DNA of 38,409 nt from Oscillospiraceae bacterium. GTDB taxonomy: Bacteria; Bacillota; Clostridia; Oscillospirales; Oscillospiraceae. The notes under the pieces were generated by a model that saw nothing but the letters and a program-made list of their open reading frames with translations, was not told where the DNA came from and did not search any database. The position numbers were made by a program, and so were the translations under genes. The first letter of the stretch is position 1. The number at the start of each line of letters is the position of its first letter. Of this stretch, positions 15,680-22,579 are shown in pieces. The stretch is from positions 1 through 38,409 of the forward strand of contig JAFQFH010000028.1 of the NCBI GenBank assembly GCA_017398685.1. The letters run 5' to 3'.

Positions 15680-16561
15680 TTATTGTTGCTGCGTTCCGAA
15701 CAGGCTTGCTATAGTTTCAAAAAAACCGGCAACGGAAGTGACCACTTTCTTCACGGTGTCAACAAAGCCCACTATCTGGGTTCTGGCGTTGGAAACCTTG
15801 CTGAGTGTGTCCTGCACATCCTCCACACGCTTCTTGAGCGAGTCCGGGTCAAGGCTTTCAAGAGAGCGGCAAAGGCTTATGAGCTGCCCATACTGAGTCT
15901 CGGTCAGGCTGACATTGTACCTGCCCGCAATTGCCTCTATCTGTCCGCGTATCTCAGCGTCCGTCATGTTGCGGGTATAGTCAAGCATATTTTTAAGCTC
16001 CGATACAATGGAGGTAGAATCCATCTGGCCTATCTCCTGAGCCAGTTCTCCGGTGATGGTGAGCTCCTGCGTACTGACAAGCTTTGCAACACTGTCCAGC
16101 TTCTGCCCGGTCAAATCCTCATAAGCCTTATATACGCCCGTAAGTCCGGCTGTCCCGCTGACAGGAATAGGGGCGGCCACAATTATACGGGCATCTGTAA
16201 TACCGGCGGTTGCAAGAGCGCTTATATACATCTGGGGCGTACACCATGTTATGTTGCTGCAAGTCACATCCATGCCGGAGCCTGCGGGCAGCAGCTCCAC
16301 ATATACACAGGAGATGGAGCGCGTACCGATAATTGCTTCGTCCACCAGTCCCTCCAAATACATGCGCTCCTCGGAGTTTGTGACATATAGCTCTATTGCA
16401 CTGCCCCGCGGCACACCAAAGGCCTGATAGACCTGTGCAATCTGGGTCTGATCCAGATTGGCACCAATAACGGCGCGGCTTTGTACATTAACGGCAAAGG
16501 CCGAAGCGGATAGTCCAAAAAGCAGCACCGCTGTCAATAGCAGGGAAATAAATTTCTTCAT
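15680..16561 (-). CDS. DUF1002-family secreted protein
   Basis: Secreted protein of 293 residues. A clear signal peptide (MKKFISLLLTAVLLFG, cleavage probably after SASAFA) precedes a domain resembling DUF1002 (VIGANLDQTQIAQVYQAFG, MYISALATAGI, AYEDLTGQKLD). DUF1002 proteins are common in Firmicutes and have no known role. The C-terminal third is helical and charged and might be a coiled coil. The start is ATG at 16561; an ATG two codons upstream at 16567 is closer to the AAAGGA ribosome binding site and is a real alternative. Transcription ends at the strong terminator 15649-15672. The 247 bases between this gene and the next promoter (16562-16808) hold no gene that I can support. Confidence 0.87.
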   Translation of the reverse strand: MKKFISLLLTAVLLFGLSASAFAVNVQSRAVIGANLDQTQIAQVYQAFGVPRGSAIELYVTNSEERMYLEGLVDEAIIGTRSISCVYVELLPAGSGMDVTCSNITWCTPQMYISALATAGITDARIIVAAPIPVSGTAGLTGVYKAYEDLTGQKLDSVAKLVSTQELTITGELAQEIGQMDSTSIVSELKNMLDYTRNMTDAEIRGQIEAIAGRYNVSLTETQYGQLISLCRSLESLDPDSLKKRVEDVQDTLSKVSNARTQIVGFVDTVKKVVTSVAGFFETIASLFGTQQQ

Positions 16562-16808
16562 ACACATATTATCCTTTCGTACTCTGCCGCATTTGACGTC
16601 AAAGTTTATGCCCTTGTTCCAGAGCATATGCGGAAAAGAATGTTTACATCCGTCTAAGAGATTAACATAATATCCGAAATAAATAAAGAGTTTTTTCGCA
16701 TCACATGTGCAATGGCAAAATTTTATCGTCATTTTGGTCAATATGCGCCGATTTCACTGTTTCCATTTAAAGTGTAATGGTGCAAATCGACAAATTTATG
16801 TTTCCCCG

Positions 16809-16837
16809 TTGACTTTACCGGTTAAAAGTGCTAAAGT
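16809..16837 (+). promoter_or_regulatory. Promoter of the tyrosine leader and aromatic amino acid importer
   Basis: TTGACT (16809-16814), a 17-base spacer and TAAAGT (16832-16837). Transcription would start near 16844, just upstream of the leader peptide ribosome binding site (AGGAGG, 16852-16857). Confidence 0.65.
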
Positions 16838-16865
16838 CAGCTCATCCAAGCAGGAGGAACAAAAG

Positions 16866-16949
16866 ATGTTCAGACACTTTTTTGCAGTTGCATATTACTA
16901 TTATTATTACTTTTTCAAAAAGAGTAATAAGAGTTTGTGCTGCAATTAG
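16866..16949 (+). CDS. Tyrosine-rich leader peptide of an attenuator
   Basis: A 27-codon ORF with a near-ideal ribosome binding site (AGGAGG, eight bases before the ATG). The peptide contains six consecutive tyrosines (codons 10-15, bases 16893-16910; four TAT and two TAC) followed by Phe-Phe and Lys-Lys. Earlier in the peptide there is HFFAVA, so aromatic residues make up 11 of 27. The stop codon is TAG at 16947. It lies ahead of an intrinsic terminator and an ABC importer operon, exactly as leader peptides of amino acid operons do. The likely role is to stall ribosomes when charged tRNA-Tyr is scarce. It has no expected role as a protein. Confidence 0.85.
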   Translation: MFRHFFAVAYYYYYYFFKKSNKSLCCN

Positions 16950-16986
16950 AGCGACTTGTTCTTTTATTTTTCTTCAGCTGCACAGA
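16882..16986 (+). promoter_or_regulatory. Attenuator RNA: mutually exclusive pause hairpin and antiterminator
   Basis: Three competing pairings can be read. First, a hairpin at 16904-16930 with a 12-pair stem (one G-U) and a three-base loop, whose 5' arm contains the last Tyr codons; an outer pairing of TTGCAG (16882-16887) with CTGCAA (16940-16945) encloses it. Second, an antiterminator: TTTGTGCTGC (16934-16943) with GCTGCACAGA (16977-16986), nine of ten positions paired including one G-U. Third, the terminator at 16976-17000, which shares bases 16977-16985 with the antiterminator. A ribosome stalled on the Tyr codons leaves 16934-16943 free; one that reaches the stop codon at 16947 covers it. 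Confidence 0.75.
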
Positions 16987-17005
16987 CTGACTGTGCGGCT
17001 TTTTT
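16976..17005 (+). terminator. Intrinsic terminator of the tyrosine attenuator
   Basis: Ten-pair stem (AGCTGCACAG and CTGTGCGGCT, one G-U), five-base loop, then TTTTTT. It lies between the leader stop codon and the first transporter gene, so it must be bypassed for the operon to be expressed. Confidence 0.88.
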
Positions 17006-17057
17006 GTTTGGTGATAACACAAAAACACAATAAGGAAAAATCAAGGAGAGAACAAAA

Positions 17058-18017
17058 ATGAAGAAGATTACAAGTATTATCTGCGCTTTGACGCTCATCT
17101 TCGCGCTTTGCAGCGCATCCGCACTTGCAGCCCCCGCCGATGAATATGTTGTCGGTATCTGCCAGCTGGTACAGCACCCCGCTCTTGACGCCGCTACAGA
17201 AGGCTTCAAGGCAGCTCTCACCGACAAGCTGGGCGACAGCGTCCAGATTCAGGAGCAGAACGCCTCCGGCGACAGTGCAACATGCAGCATCATATGCAGT
17301 CAGTTCGTGGGTGATGAGGTAGACCTTATACTTGCAAACGCCACTCCCGCAATGCTGGCCGCTGCCTCCTCCACCAATGAAATCCCCATTCTGGGCACCT
17401 CCATCACCGACTACGGCTCAGCTCTTGCAATTGACGACTGGACCGGTGTGACCGGCACCAACATCTCCGGTACCTCCGACCTTGCTCCTCTGGACGGTCA
17501 GGCCGCAATGCTCAACGAGATTTTCCCCGACGCCAAGAACGTGGGTATCCTCTACTGCTCCAGCGAGCCCAACTCCAAGTTCCAGGCTGACACTATCACC
17601 CCCATTCTTGAGGAGCTTGGCTACACCGTATCAGCTTACACCTTTGCAGACTCCAATGACGTAGCTGCCGTCACTCAGACCGTATGCGACAAATGCGATG
17701 TTATCTACATCCCTACTGACAACACCGCTGCCAGCTGCACCGAAGCTATCAACAATGTTGCAATTGTTGCAGGTGTTCCCATCATCGCCGGTGAAGAAGG
17801 TCTCTGCGGCGGCTGCGGCGTTGCCACTCTGAGCATCTCCTACTACGATCTGGGCTACGCTACCGGTGAAATGGCCGCAGAAATTCTGGTTGACGGCGCT
17901 GACGTTTCCACGATGGAAATCCGCTACGCTCCCACCTTTACCAAGAAGTACAATGCAGCAAACTGCGAGACCCTCGGCATTGAGATCCCCGAAGATTACG
18001 TTGCGATAGGAGAATAA
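17058..18017 (+). CDS. ABC transporter substrate-binding protein, TrpX type (aromatic amino acid, probably tyrosine)
   Basis: Extracytoplasmic binding protein of the ABC_sub_bind (PF04392-like) family, 319 residues. The signal peptide (MKKITSIICALTLIFA) probably ends at SALA before residue 25. The Cys in ALCSA does not form a proper lipobox, so lipid anchoring is doubtful. Family features include GICQLVQHPALDAATEGF, the hinge phrases NVGILYCSSEPNS and DVIYIPTDNT, and GYATGEMAAEIL near the C-terminus. TrpX proteins are associated with tryptophan uptake in streptococci. Here the upstream leader with six Tyr codons points to tyrosine or a broader aromatic specificity (inference from regulation). 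The start has an AAGGAGAG site eight to ten bases upstream. Confidence 0.92.
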   Translation: MKKITSIICALTLIFALCSASALAAPADEYVVGICQLVQHPALDAATEGFKAALTDKLGDSVQIQEQNASGDSATCSIICSQFVGDEVDLILANATPAMLAAASSTNEIPILGTSITDYGSALAIDDWTGVTGTNISGTSDLAPLDGQAAMLNEIFPDAKNVGILYCSSEPNSKFQADTITPILEELGYTVSAYTFADSNDVAAVTQTVCDKCDVIYIPTDNTAASCTEAINNVAIVAGVPIIAGEEGLCGGCGVATLSISYYDLGYATGEMAAEILVDGADVSTMEIRYAPTFTKKYNAANCETLGIEIPEDYVAIGE

Positions 18018-18021
18018 AACC

Positions 18022-18978
18022 TTGACTGTTACAGCTTACCTCGCCTCCCTGAATATACTGAGGCTGTTCAAAAACATGCCCGGCGGCATTGCGCAGGGTA
18101 TAATATGGGGACTTATGGCCCTTGGCATATATATAACCTTCAGGCTGCTGGACGTGGCTGACCTTACAGTTGACGGCTCTTTTACCACGGGCGGCGCTGT
18201 GGCTGTAATGCTTATTCTCGCAGGGCAGAATGTGTGGGTGGCCATGCTGGCGGCGCTGCTGGCCGGTATTCTGGCCGGTCTTGTTACCGGACTTTTGCAC
18301 ACAAAGCTTGGCATTCCCGTTATTCTGGCCGGTATTCTCACTCAGTTTTCCCTCTATTCCATAAATCTGCGCATAATGGGTATGGCTGCAAATAAGGCTG
18401 TGAGCGTAGATAAATTCAACCTTATCCTCTCCTCCCGCCACGTACCCTCAGCCATACTCAAAGGCATACTAATCGCTCTGGCTCTTATCAGCTTTTTCTA
18501 CTGGTACTTCGGTACAGAGCAGGGCTGCTCCATCCGTGCAACAGGCTCCAATCCCAACATGAGCCGGGCTCAGGGCATCAATGTGGACTCCATGAAGGTG
18601 CTGGGCCTTGCAATTTCCAACGGCATTGTGGCCTTTGCAGGCGGGCTTATGGCTCAGTATCAGGGCTTTGCCGACATCAATATGGGCCGCGGCGCTATCG
18701 TTATCGGCCTTGCGGCAGTCATCATAGGTGAAGTGCTGGGCCGCGCCATTCTGGGCAAGAAGCTTAACTTCTTCGGCACAATGAGCTTTACCGTGCTTGG
18801 CGGCGCTGTGTACTATCTGGTAGTTATCGTGGTGCTCTGGCTCAAGTTCAACTCCAACGACCTTAAACTCTTTACAGCTTTGATAGTGGCACTGTTTCTT
18901 GCTGTGCCATACCTGAAGGAGCAGTCCAGGAGCTCGTTCAGGGCGCTCAAGCGCAGGGAGGACAGCAAAAATGCTTGA
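18022..18978 (+). CDS. ABC transporter permease, TrpY type
   Basis: Membrane subunit of the LivH/BPD_transp_2 class, 318 residues, with about eight to nine membrane segments. Conserved stretches are ALGIYITFRLLDVADLTVDG near the N-terminus, GLLHTKLGIPVILAGILT, and RATGSNPNMSRAQGI in the cytoplasmic loop before the later segments. The start is most likely TTG at 18022, preceded by AGGAG at 18008-18012 and four bases after the binding-protein stop. It overlaps the ATPase gene by eight bases. It should form the channel for the substrate delivered by the binding protein. Confidence 0.92.
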   Translation: MTVTAYLASLNILRLFKNMPGGIAQGIIWGLMALGIYITFRLLDVADLTVDGSFTTGGAVAVMLILAGQNVWVAMLAALLAGILAGLVTGLLHTKLGIPVILAGILTQFSLYSINLRIMGMAANKAVSVDKFNLILSSRHVPSAILKGILIALALISFFYWYFGTEQGCSIRATGSNPNMSRAQGINVDSMKVLGLAISNGIVAFAGGLMAQYQGFADINMGRGAIVIGLAAVIIGEVLGRAILGKKLNFFGTMSFTVLGGAVYYLVVIVVLWLKFNSNDLKLFTALIVALFLAVPYLKEQSRSSFRALKRREDSKNA

Positions 18979-19768
18979 ACTAATTAACGTCAGAAAAACT
19001 TTCAACCCCGGCACTGTAAACGAAAAAAAGGCTTTGCAGGGCCTTGACATTAAGCTGAATGAGGGTGATTTTGTCACCGTCATCGGCGGCAACGGAGCCG
19101 GTAAATCAACCATGCTCAACGCTGTGGCCGGTGTATGGCCGGTGGACGAGGGAAGAATAATCCTGGACGGTCAGGATATCACAGCTCTTCCGGAGTATAA
19201 GAGAGCCGCTCTCATAGGCAGAGTTTTTCAGGACCCTATGATGGGCACTGCACCCAATATGTGGATGGAAGAAAACCTTGCGCTGGCGCTGCGGCGCGGA
19301 AGCAGGCGCGGACTGCGCTGGGGCATAAGCAAGGCAGAGCGCGAAATGTTCGTGGAAAAGCTCAGGACCCTGGAGCTGGGTCTTGAGGACCGTATGACCG
19401 CAAAGGTTGGTCTGCTCTCCGGTGGACAGAGACAGGCGCTGACTCTGCTGATGGCCTCACTCAAAAAGCCCAAGCTGCTGCTGCTTGATGAACATACAGC
19501 AGCTCTTGACCCTGCTACTGCCGCAAAGGTACTGGAAATCTCCGACCAGATAGTCAGGGAGAACAATCTTACCACTCTCATGATTACCCACAATATGTCC
19601 GACGCAATAAAGCACGGCAACAGACTTATAATGATGAACGAGGGCAGAATTATCTTCGATGTTTCCGGAGAGGAGAAAAAAAATCTTACCAAGGCGCAGT
19701 TGATGGAGCTTTTTGCCCACCACAGCGGTACAAGCCTGGAAAGCGATCAGGTGCTTTTGAGCAAATAA
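18971..19768 (+). CDS. ABC transporter ATP-binding protein, TrpZ type
   Basis: Energising subunit of the same importer, 265 residues. Walker A is GGNGAGKST at residues 39-47, the Q-loop is in VFQDPMMG, the signature is LLSGGQRQALTLLMA and Walker B is LLLLDEHTAALDP. The ATG sits inside the last codons of the permease gene. The operon ends at the strong terminator at 19775-19808. The three proteins complete a TrpXYZ-type importer without extra genes. Confidence 0.94.
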   Translation: MLELINVRKTFNPGTVNEKKALQGLDIKLNEGDFVTVIGGNGAGKSTMLNAVAGVWPVDEGRIILDGQDITALPEYKRAALIGRVFQDPMMGTAPNMWMEENLALALRRGSRRGLRWGISKAEREMFVEKLRTLELGLEDRMTAKVGLLSGGQRQALTLLMASLKKPKLLLLDEHTAALDPATAAKVLEISDQIVRENNLTTLMITHNMSDAIKHGNRLIMMNEGRIIFDVSGEEKKNLTKAQLMELFAHHSGTSLESDQVLLSK

Positions 19769-19774
19769 TTTCAA

Positions 19775-19808
19775 GGACGAAGTTCAGTTTTGAGCTTCGT
19801 CCTTTTTT
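19775..19808 (+). terminator. Intrinsic terminator of the TrpXYZ-type operon
   Basis: Eight-base perfect stem (GGACGAAG and CTTCGTCC) that extends inward by four more pairs to a GTTT loop, then six T. It begins six bases after the ATPase stop codon. Confidence 0.93.
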
Positions 19809-19846
19809 GCGGGAGCTTCCCGCCTTAGCAGGACAAAAGCTCAATA

Positions 19847-19875
19847 TTTACAGTGAAGGTCAGCTGTGATATATT
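19847..19875 (+). promoter_or_regulatory. Promoter of the aldo/keto reductase and AEC carrier genes
   Basis: TTTACA (19847-19852), a 17-base spacer and TATATT (19870-19875) preceded by TGA, an extended -10 feature. It lies about 42 bases before the start codon. Confidence 0.7.
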
Positions 19876-19916
19876 GGGTACAGAAAAAAATACGAAGTAT
19901 AGGTGAGGAGCAGACT

Positions 19917-21104
19917 ATGATTTATAAGAAATTCAAGGAATTCTCCCTCTCTGCCCTGGGATTTGGCACTATGCGCCTGCCGCTGACAGAAGACGGCCGT
20001 GTTGATCAGGTACGGGTTGACGAAATGGTGGACTACGCCATCGCAAATGGAGTCAATTATTTCGACACAGCGGTCCCCTACCACAGCGGTACTTCTGAAA
20101 TCGCTATTGGGAAGGCCCTCAGCCGCCACCCCAGAGACAGCTGGTATCTGGCCGATAAATACCCCGGCCACCAGATAAGCAGCCACTATGACCCTGCCGC
20201 CACCTTTGCCGAGCAGCTTGAAAAGTGCGGTGTTGAGTATTTTGACTTTTATCTTCTTCACAACGTCAACGAAAACTCCGTTGCTACCTATATGAATAAA
20301 GAGCTTGGCATCATTGATTATTTTATCGAACAGCGTAAAGCCGGCCGCATAAAGCACCTGGGCTTTTCCTGCCACTCAATAGCACAGGGCCTTGAAGAAT
20401 TTCTCGACTACTGCGGTGATGAGATGGAGTTTTGCCAGATACAGCTGAACTATCTGGACTGGACACTTCAGAACGCCAAGGCAAAATATGAGCTTTTGTG
20501 CGACAGAAACATCCCCGTTTGGGTAATGGAACCCCTCCGTGGCGGAAAACTTTCCAAAATGCCCGAGGAGTTTGACGCCAAATTCAAAGCGCTTCGTCCT
20601 GATGAGAGCATAAGTGCGTGGGGCTTCCGTTTTTTGCAGGGTCTTGAGAATGTCACCGTTGTGCTCAGCGGAATGTCAAACCTTGAGCAGATGATGGACA
20701 ATGTAAAAACCTTCAGTGAGCATAAGCCTTTCAATGCTCAGGAAACAGAGCTGGCCTTTGCCGCTGCCGAAAAACTCAAGGCTGCCATCCCCTGCACAGG
20801 CTGCCGTTACTGCTGCGACGGCTGTCCTGCCGGTCTGGATATACCTACGCTCATATCCCTATATATGGACGCTGTGTACTACCCCAGTATAAATGTTTCC
20901 ATGCAATATGAGGCAATGGACGCGGATAAGGTATTCTCCGCATGCATAGGCTGCGGTCAGTGCTCAGCCATCTGTCCCCAGAGCATTGATGTGCCCTCTG
21001 TTATGCAGGAGGCAGACAAGCTTATGGCCACGCTTCCCAAATGGGCAGATATCTGCCGCCAGCGTGAGGAGGCAGCAAAAAAAGAGAAGGCCGAAAAGGC
21101 CTAA
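19917..21104 (+). CDS. Aldo/keto reductase with C-terminal 2x[4Fe-4S] ferredoxin domain
   Basis: Oxidoreductase of 395 residues (COG1453-like). The N-terminal TIM barrel has the catalytic tetrad Asp50, Tyr55, Lys81 and His115 (YFDTAVPYHSG, YLADKYPG, YLLHNVNEN). The C-terminal domain has two cysteine clusters, CTGCRYCCDGCPAG (from 293) and CIGCGQCSAICPQ (from 343), each able to bind a 4Fe-4S cluster. This suggests electron transfer from ferredoxin-like carriers instead of, or besides, NADPH. The ATG at 19917 follows a GGTGAGGAG site; an in-frame start 17 codons earlier lacks one. The AEC carrier gene follows after 12 bases. The substrate is unknown. Confidence 0.93.
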   Translation: MIYKKFKEFSLSALGFGTMRLPLTEDGRVDQVRVDEMVDYAIANGVNYFDTAVPYHSGTSEIAIGKALSRHPRDSWYLADKYPGHQISSHYDPAATFAEQLEKCGVEYFDFYLLHNVNENSVATYMNKELGIIDYFIEQRKAGRIKHLGFSCHSIAQGLEEFLDYCGDEMEFCQIQLNYLDWTLQNAKAKYELLCDRNIPVWVMEPLRGGKLSKMPEEFDAKFKALRPDESISAWGFRFLQGLENVTVVLSGMSNLEQMMDNVKTFSEHKPFNAQETELAFAAAEKLKAAIPCTGCRYCCDGCPAGLDIPTLISLYMDAVYYPSINVSMQYEAMDADKVFSACIGCGQCSAICPQSIDVPSVMQEADKLMATLPKWADICRQREEAAKKEKAEKA

Positions 21105-21116
21105 GGAGTTTACATA

Positions 21117-22016
21117 ATGTCGCCTGCAAGTAACCAGATCATTGTAATATTTTTTGCCATCATCACCGGCTTCGTATGCCGGAAGCTGAAAGTAATGAAT
21201 GAAGACACGGCCTCCGCCATGTCCAACGTAGTGGTCAAGGTCATCCTTCCCTTTTACCTTTTCAGCGCCATAGTCAGTTCCGACGCCGGGGTAAATAACC
21301 GGCAGATGTTTACGGCCATATGGCTTTCTCTGGCATTCTTTGTGCTGTGCGGTATTATCGCGGTCATAACCGTGAAAATACTGAAGGCCCCCAAGAACGA
21401 TGCGGGCGTATACATGTTTGAGATACTTTGCAGCAATGCCACTTATATGGGCATTCCCGTATGTGCTGCGGCTCTTGGTGCAAGCGCGGAGTTTTACGCC
21501 TCGGTAATGTGTATAGTTTACAATCTGGTGTGCTTCTCTCTGGGTGTATTTTTGCTCTGCGGCAAAGCCTCATTCAAAAAGATATTTAACCCGCCCTTTG
21601 TGGCCGGTGCAATTGCAACAGTGCTCTACGCGCTTAAAGTTCCTGTGCCCCAGGTAATAACCAATGCCACAGCCTTTATAGGACAGGCCACATCCCCCTG
21701 TGCAATGCTGGTTATCGGCTCCGTGCTGGGCAGCGTACCTTTGAAGGATATGTTTTCCGAGTGGCGGGCAATCCCCTACATAATCATAAGGCTTTTCGGC
21801 ATTGCAGCAATAGTGTATGTTCTGGCGGGGCTTCTCAACGTGGATGAGACAATACGCGGGATGCTTGTGCTGATAGCCGCCATGCCCGCCGCAACCAATT
21901 CCACCATGCTCTGTACCATCTACGGTGGAAACCGGGCCTTGTCCGCAAAGCTCATTTTCCTGTCCACCGCACTCTCAGCCTTGACCATCCCGCTCTGGAC
22001 AAATTTCCTCGTTTAA
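21117..22016 (+). CDS. AEC-family membrane transporter (auxin efflux carrier-like)
   Basis: Secondary carrier of 299 residues with about ten membrane segments in two repeats, as in the membrane transport protein family PF03547. Typical features are the N-terminal IIVIFFAIITGFVCRKLK, SNATYMGIPVCAAALG in the middle and MPAATNSTMLCTIYGG near the end. Bacterial members carry organic acids such as malate, but the substrate is not predictable here. It has AAGGAG before its ATG, lies 12 bases after the reductase gene and is followed by a strong terminator. The two proteins may act on the same metabolite. Confidence 0.92.
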   Translation: MSPASNQIIVIFFAIITGFVCRKLKVMNEDTASAMSNVVVKVILPFYLFSAIVSSDAGVNNRQMFTAIWLSLAFFVLCGIIAVITVKILKAPKNDAGVYMFEILCSNATYMGIPVCAAALGASAEFYASVMCIVYNLVCFSLGVFLLCGKASFKKIFNPPFVAGAIATVLYALKVPVPQVITNATAFIGQATSPCAMLVIGSVLGSVPLKDMFSEWRAIPYIIIRLFGIAAIVYVLAGLLNVDETIRGMLVLIAAMPAATNSTMLCTIYGGNRALSAKLIFLSTALSALTIPLWTNFLV

Positions 22017-22052
22017 ATTATGTAAACTATAATATGTATACTAAATTATGTT

Positions 22053-22084
22053 AATAGCCATATCTCAAAAGAGATATGGCTATT
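22053..22084. terminator. Bidirectional terminator between the AEC carrier and the helical protein gene
   Basis: Fourteen-base perfect stem (AATAGCCATATCTC and GAGATATGGCTATT) with an AAAA loop, lying between convergent genes. The plus-strand side is followed by CTTATTTTA. Confidence 0.9.
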
Positions 22085-22090
22085 CTTATT

Positions 22091-22525
22091 TTAAAGGAAC
22101 TGGCGGATATCCACTGCCAGTTTTTCTTCCATTGCAATAAGTTTTTTTGCAATGTCCTTGGCCTTTTCCTCGGCGGCCTTATACTGGTTAAGGTACATAC
22201 TCAAAGACTTTACACCCATATTGCAGCCGTCGGTCATCAGGCAGGCTACGGTTTTGTCAGAGTCGTCCATGCCAAGCTTCATGTTGGTTTTAATCCAGGA
22301 CATTCCCTTTGCAATGGGGTTGGGGTTCTTCCCCTCGTCGCAGAAACGGTGCAGCTCGTTTGCTATCTCGGTTGAAAGCTGCTTATGCTCTTTGCAGCTG
22401 TCGGTGAGTATCTGCTTGAAAAGCTCGCTTTGAACATCATCCAGCACTTCTTCAATAGAGTCTATGCCCATTTTTACTCCGGCATCACATTCACGCAACA
22501 GTCTAATGGTATCCTGTTCTATCAT
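22091..22525 (-). CDS. Hypothetical helical protein, DUF2383/ferritin-like fold possible
   Basis: A 144-residue protein with no signal peptide or membrane segment, mostly predicted helix and with even spacing of charged residues (for example RLLRECDAGVKMGIDSIEE and KAKDIAKKLIAMEEKLAVD). Four long helices are plausible, suggesting a ferritin-like bundle, but the usual ferritin EXXH pattern is not seen. I recall similar small proteins in gut Clostridia but know no function. The ATG at 22525 is chosen because the ATG four codons upstream directly abuts the AAAAGGAG site. The ribosome binding site and start codon lie inside the terminator hairpin of the gene before it. Confidence 0.8.
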   Translation of the reverse strand: MIEQDTIRLLRECDAGVKMGIDSIEEVLDDVQSELFKQILTDSCKEHKQLSTEIANELHRFCDEGKNPNPIAKGMSWIKTNMKLGMDDSDKTVACLMTDGCNMGVKSLSMYLNQYKAAEEKAKDIAKKLIAMEEKLAVDIRQFL

Positions 22526-22563
22526 AATAAAAACCATCTCCTTTTAAAGATGGTTTTATTATG
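22523..22563 (-). terminator. Terminator hairpin that also contains the next gene's start codon
   Basis: A long inverted repeat: 17 bases at 22523-22539 pair with 16 bases at 22548-22563, with one extra base in the longer arm and an eight-base loop. On the minus strand the descending arm ends in TTTTT, as in an intrinsic terminator for the glycosyltransferase gene. The same arm contains the ATG at 22525, and the loop holds AAAAGG of its ribosome binding site. Confidence 0.75.
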
Positions 22564-22579
22564 TGCAGAATATATAATT

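Noticed and set aside
16707..16949. An 80-codon ORF extending the tyrosine leader upstream
   Set aside because: The extension starts before the predicted promoter and has no ribosome binding site; AGGAGG points to the ATG at 16866.
16838..17057. T-box riboswitch as the explanation for the leader before the TrpXYZ-type operon
   Set aside because: No T-box consensus (AGGGTGG...) or specifier stem was found, and a translated Tyr-run ORF explains the terminator better.
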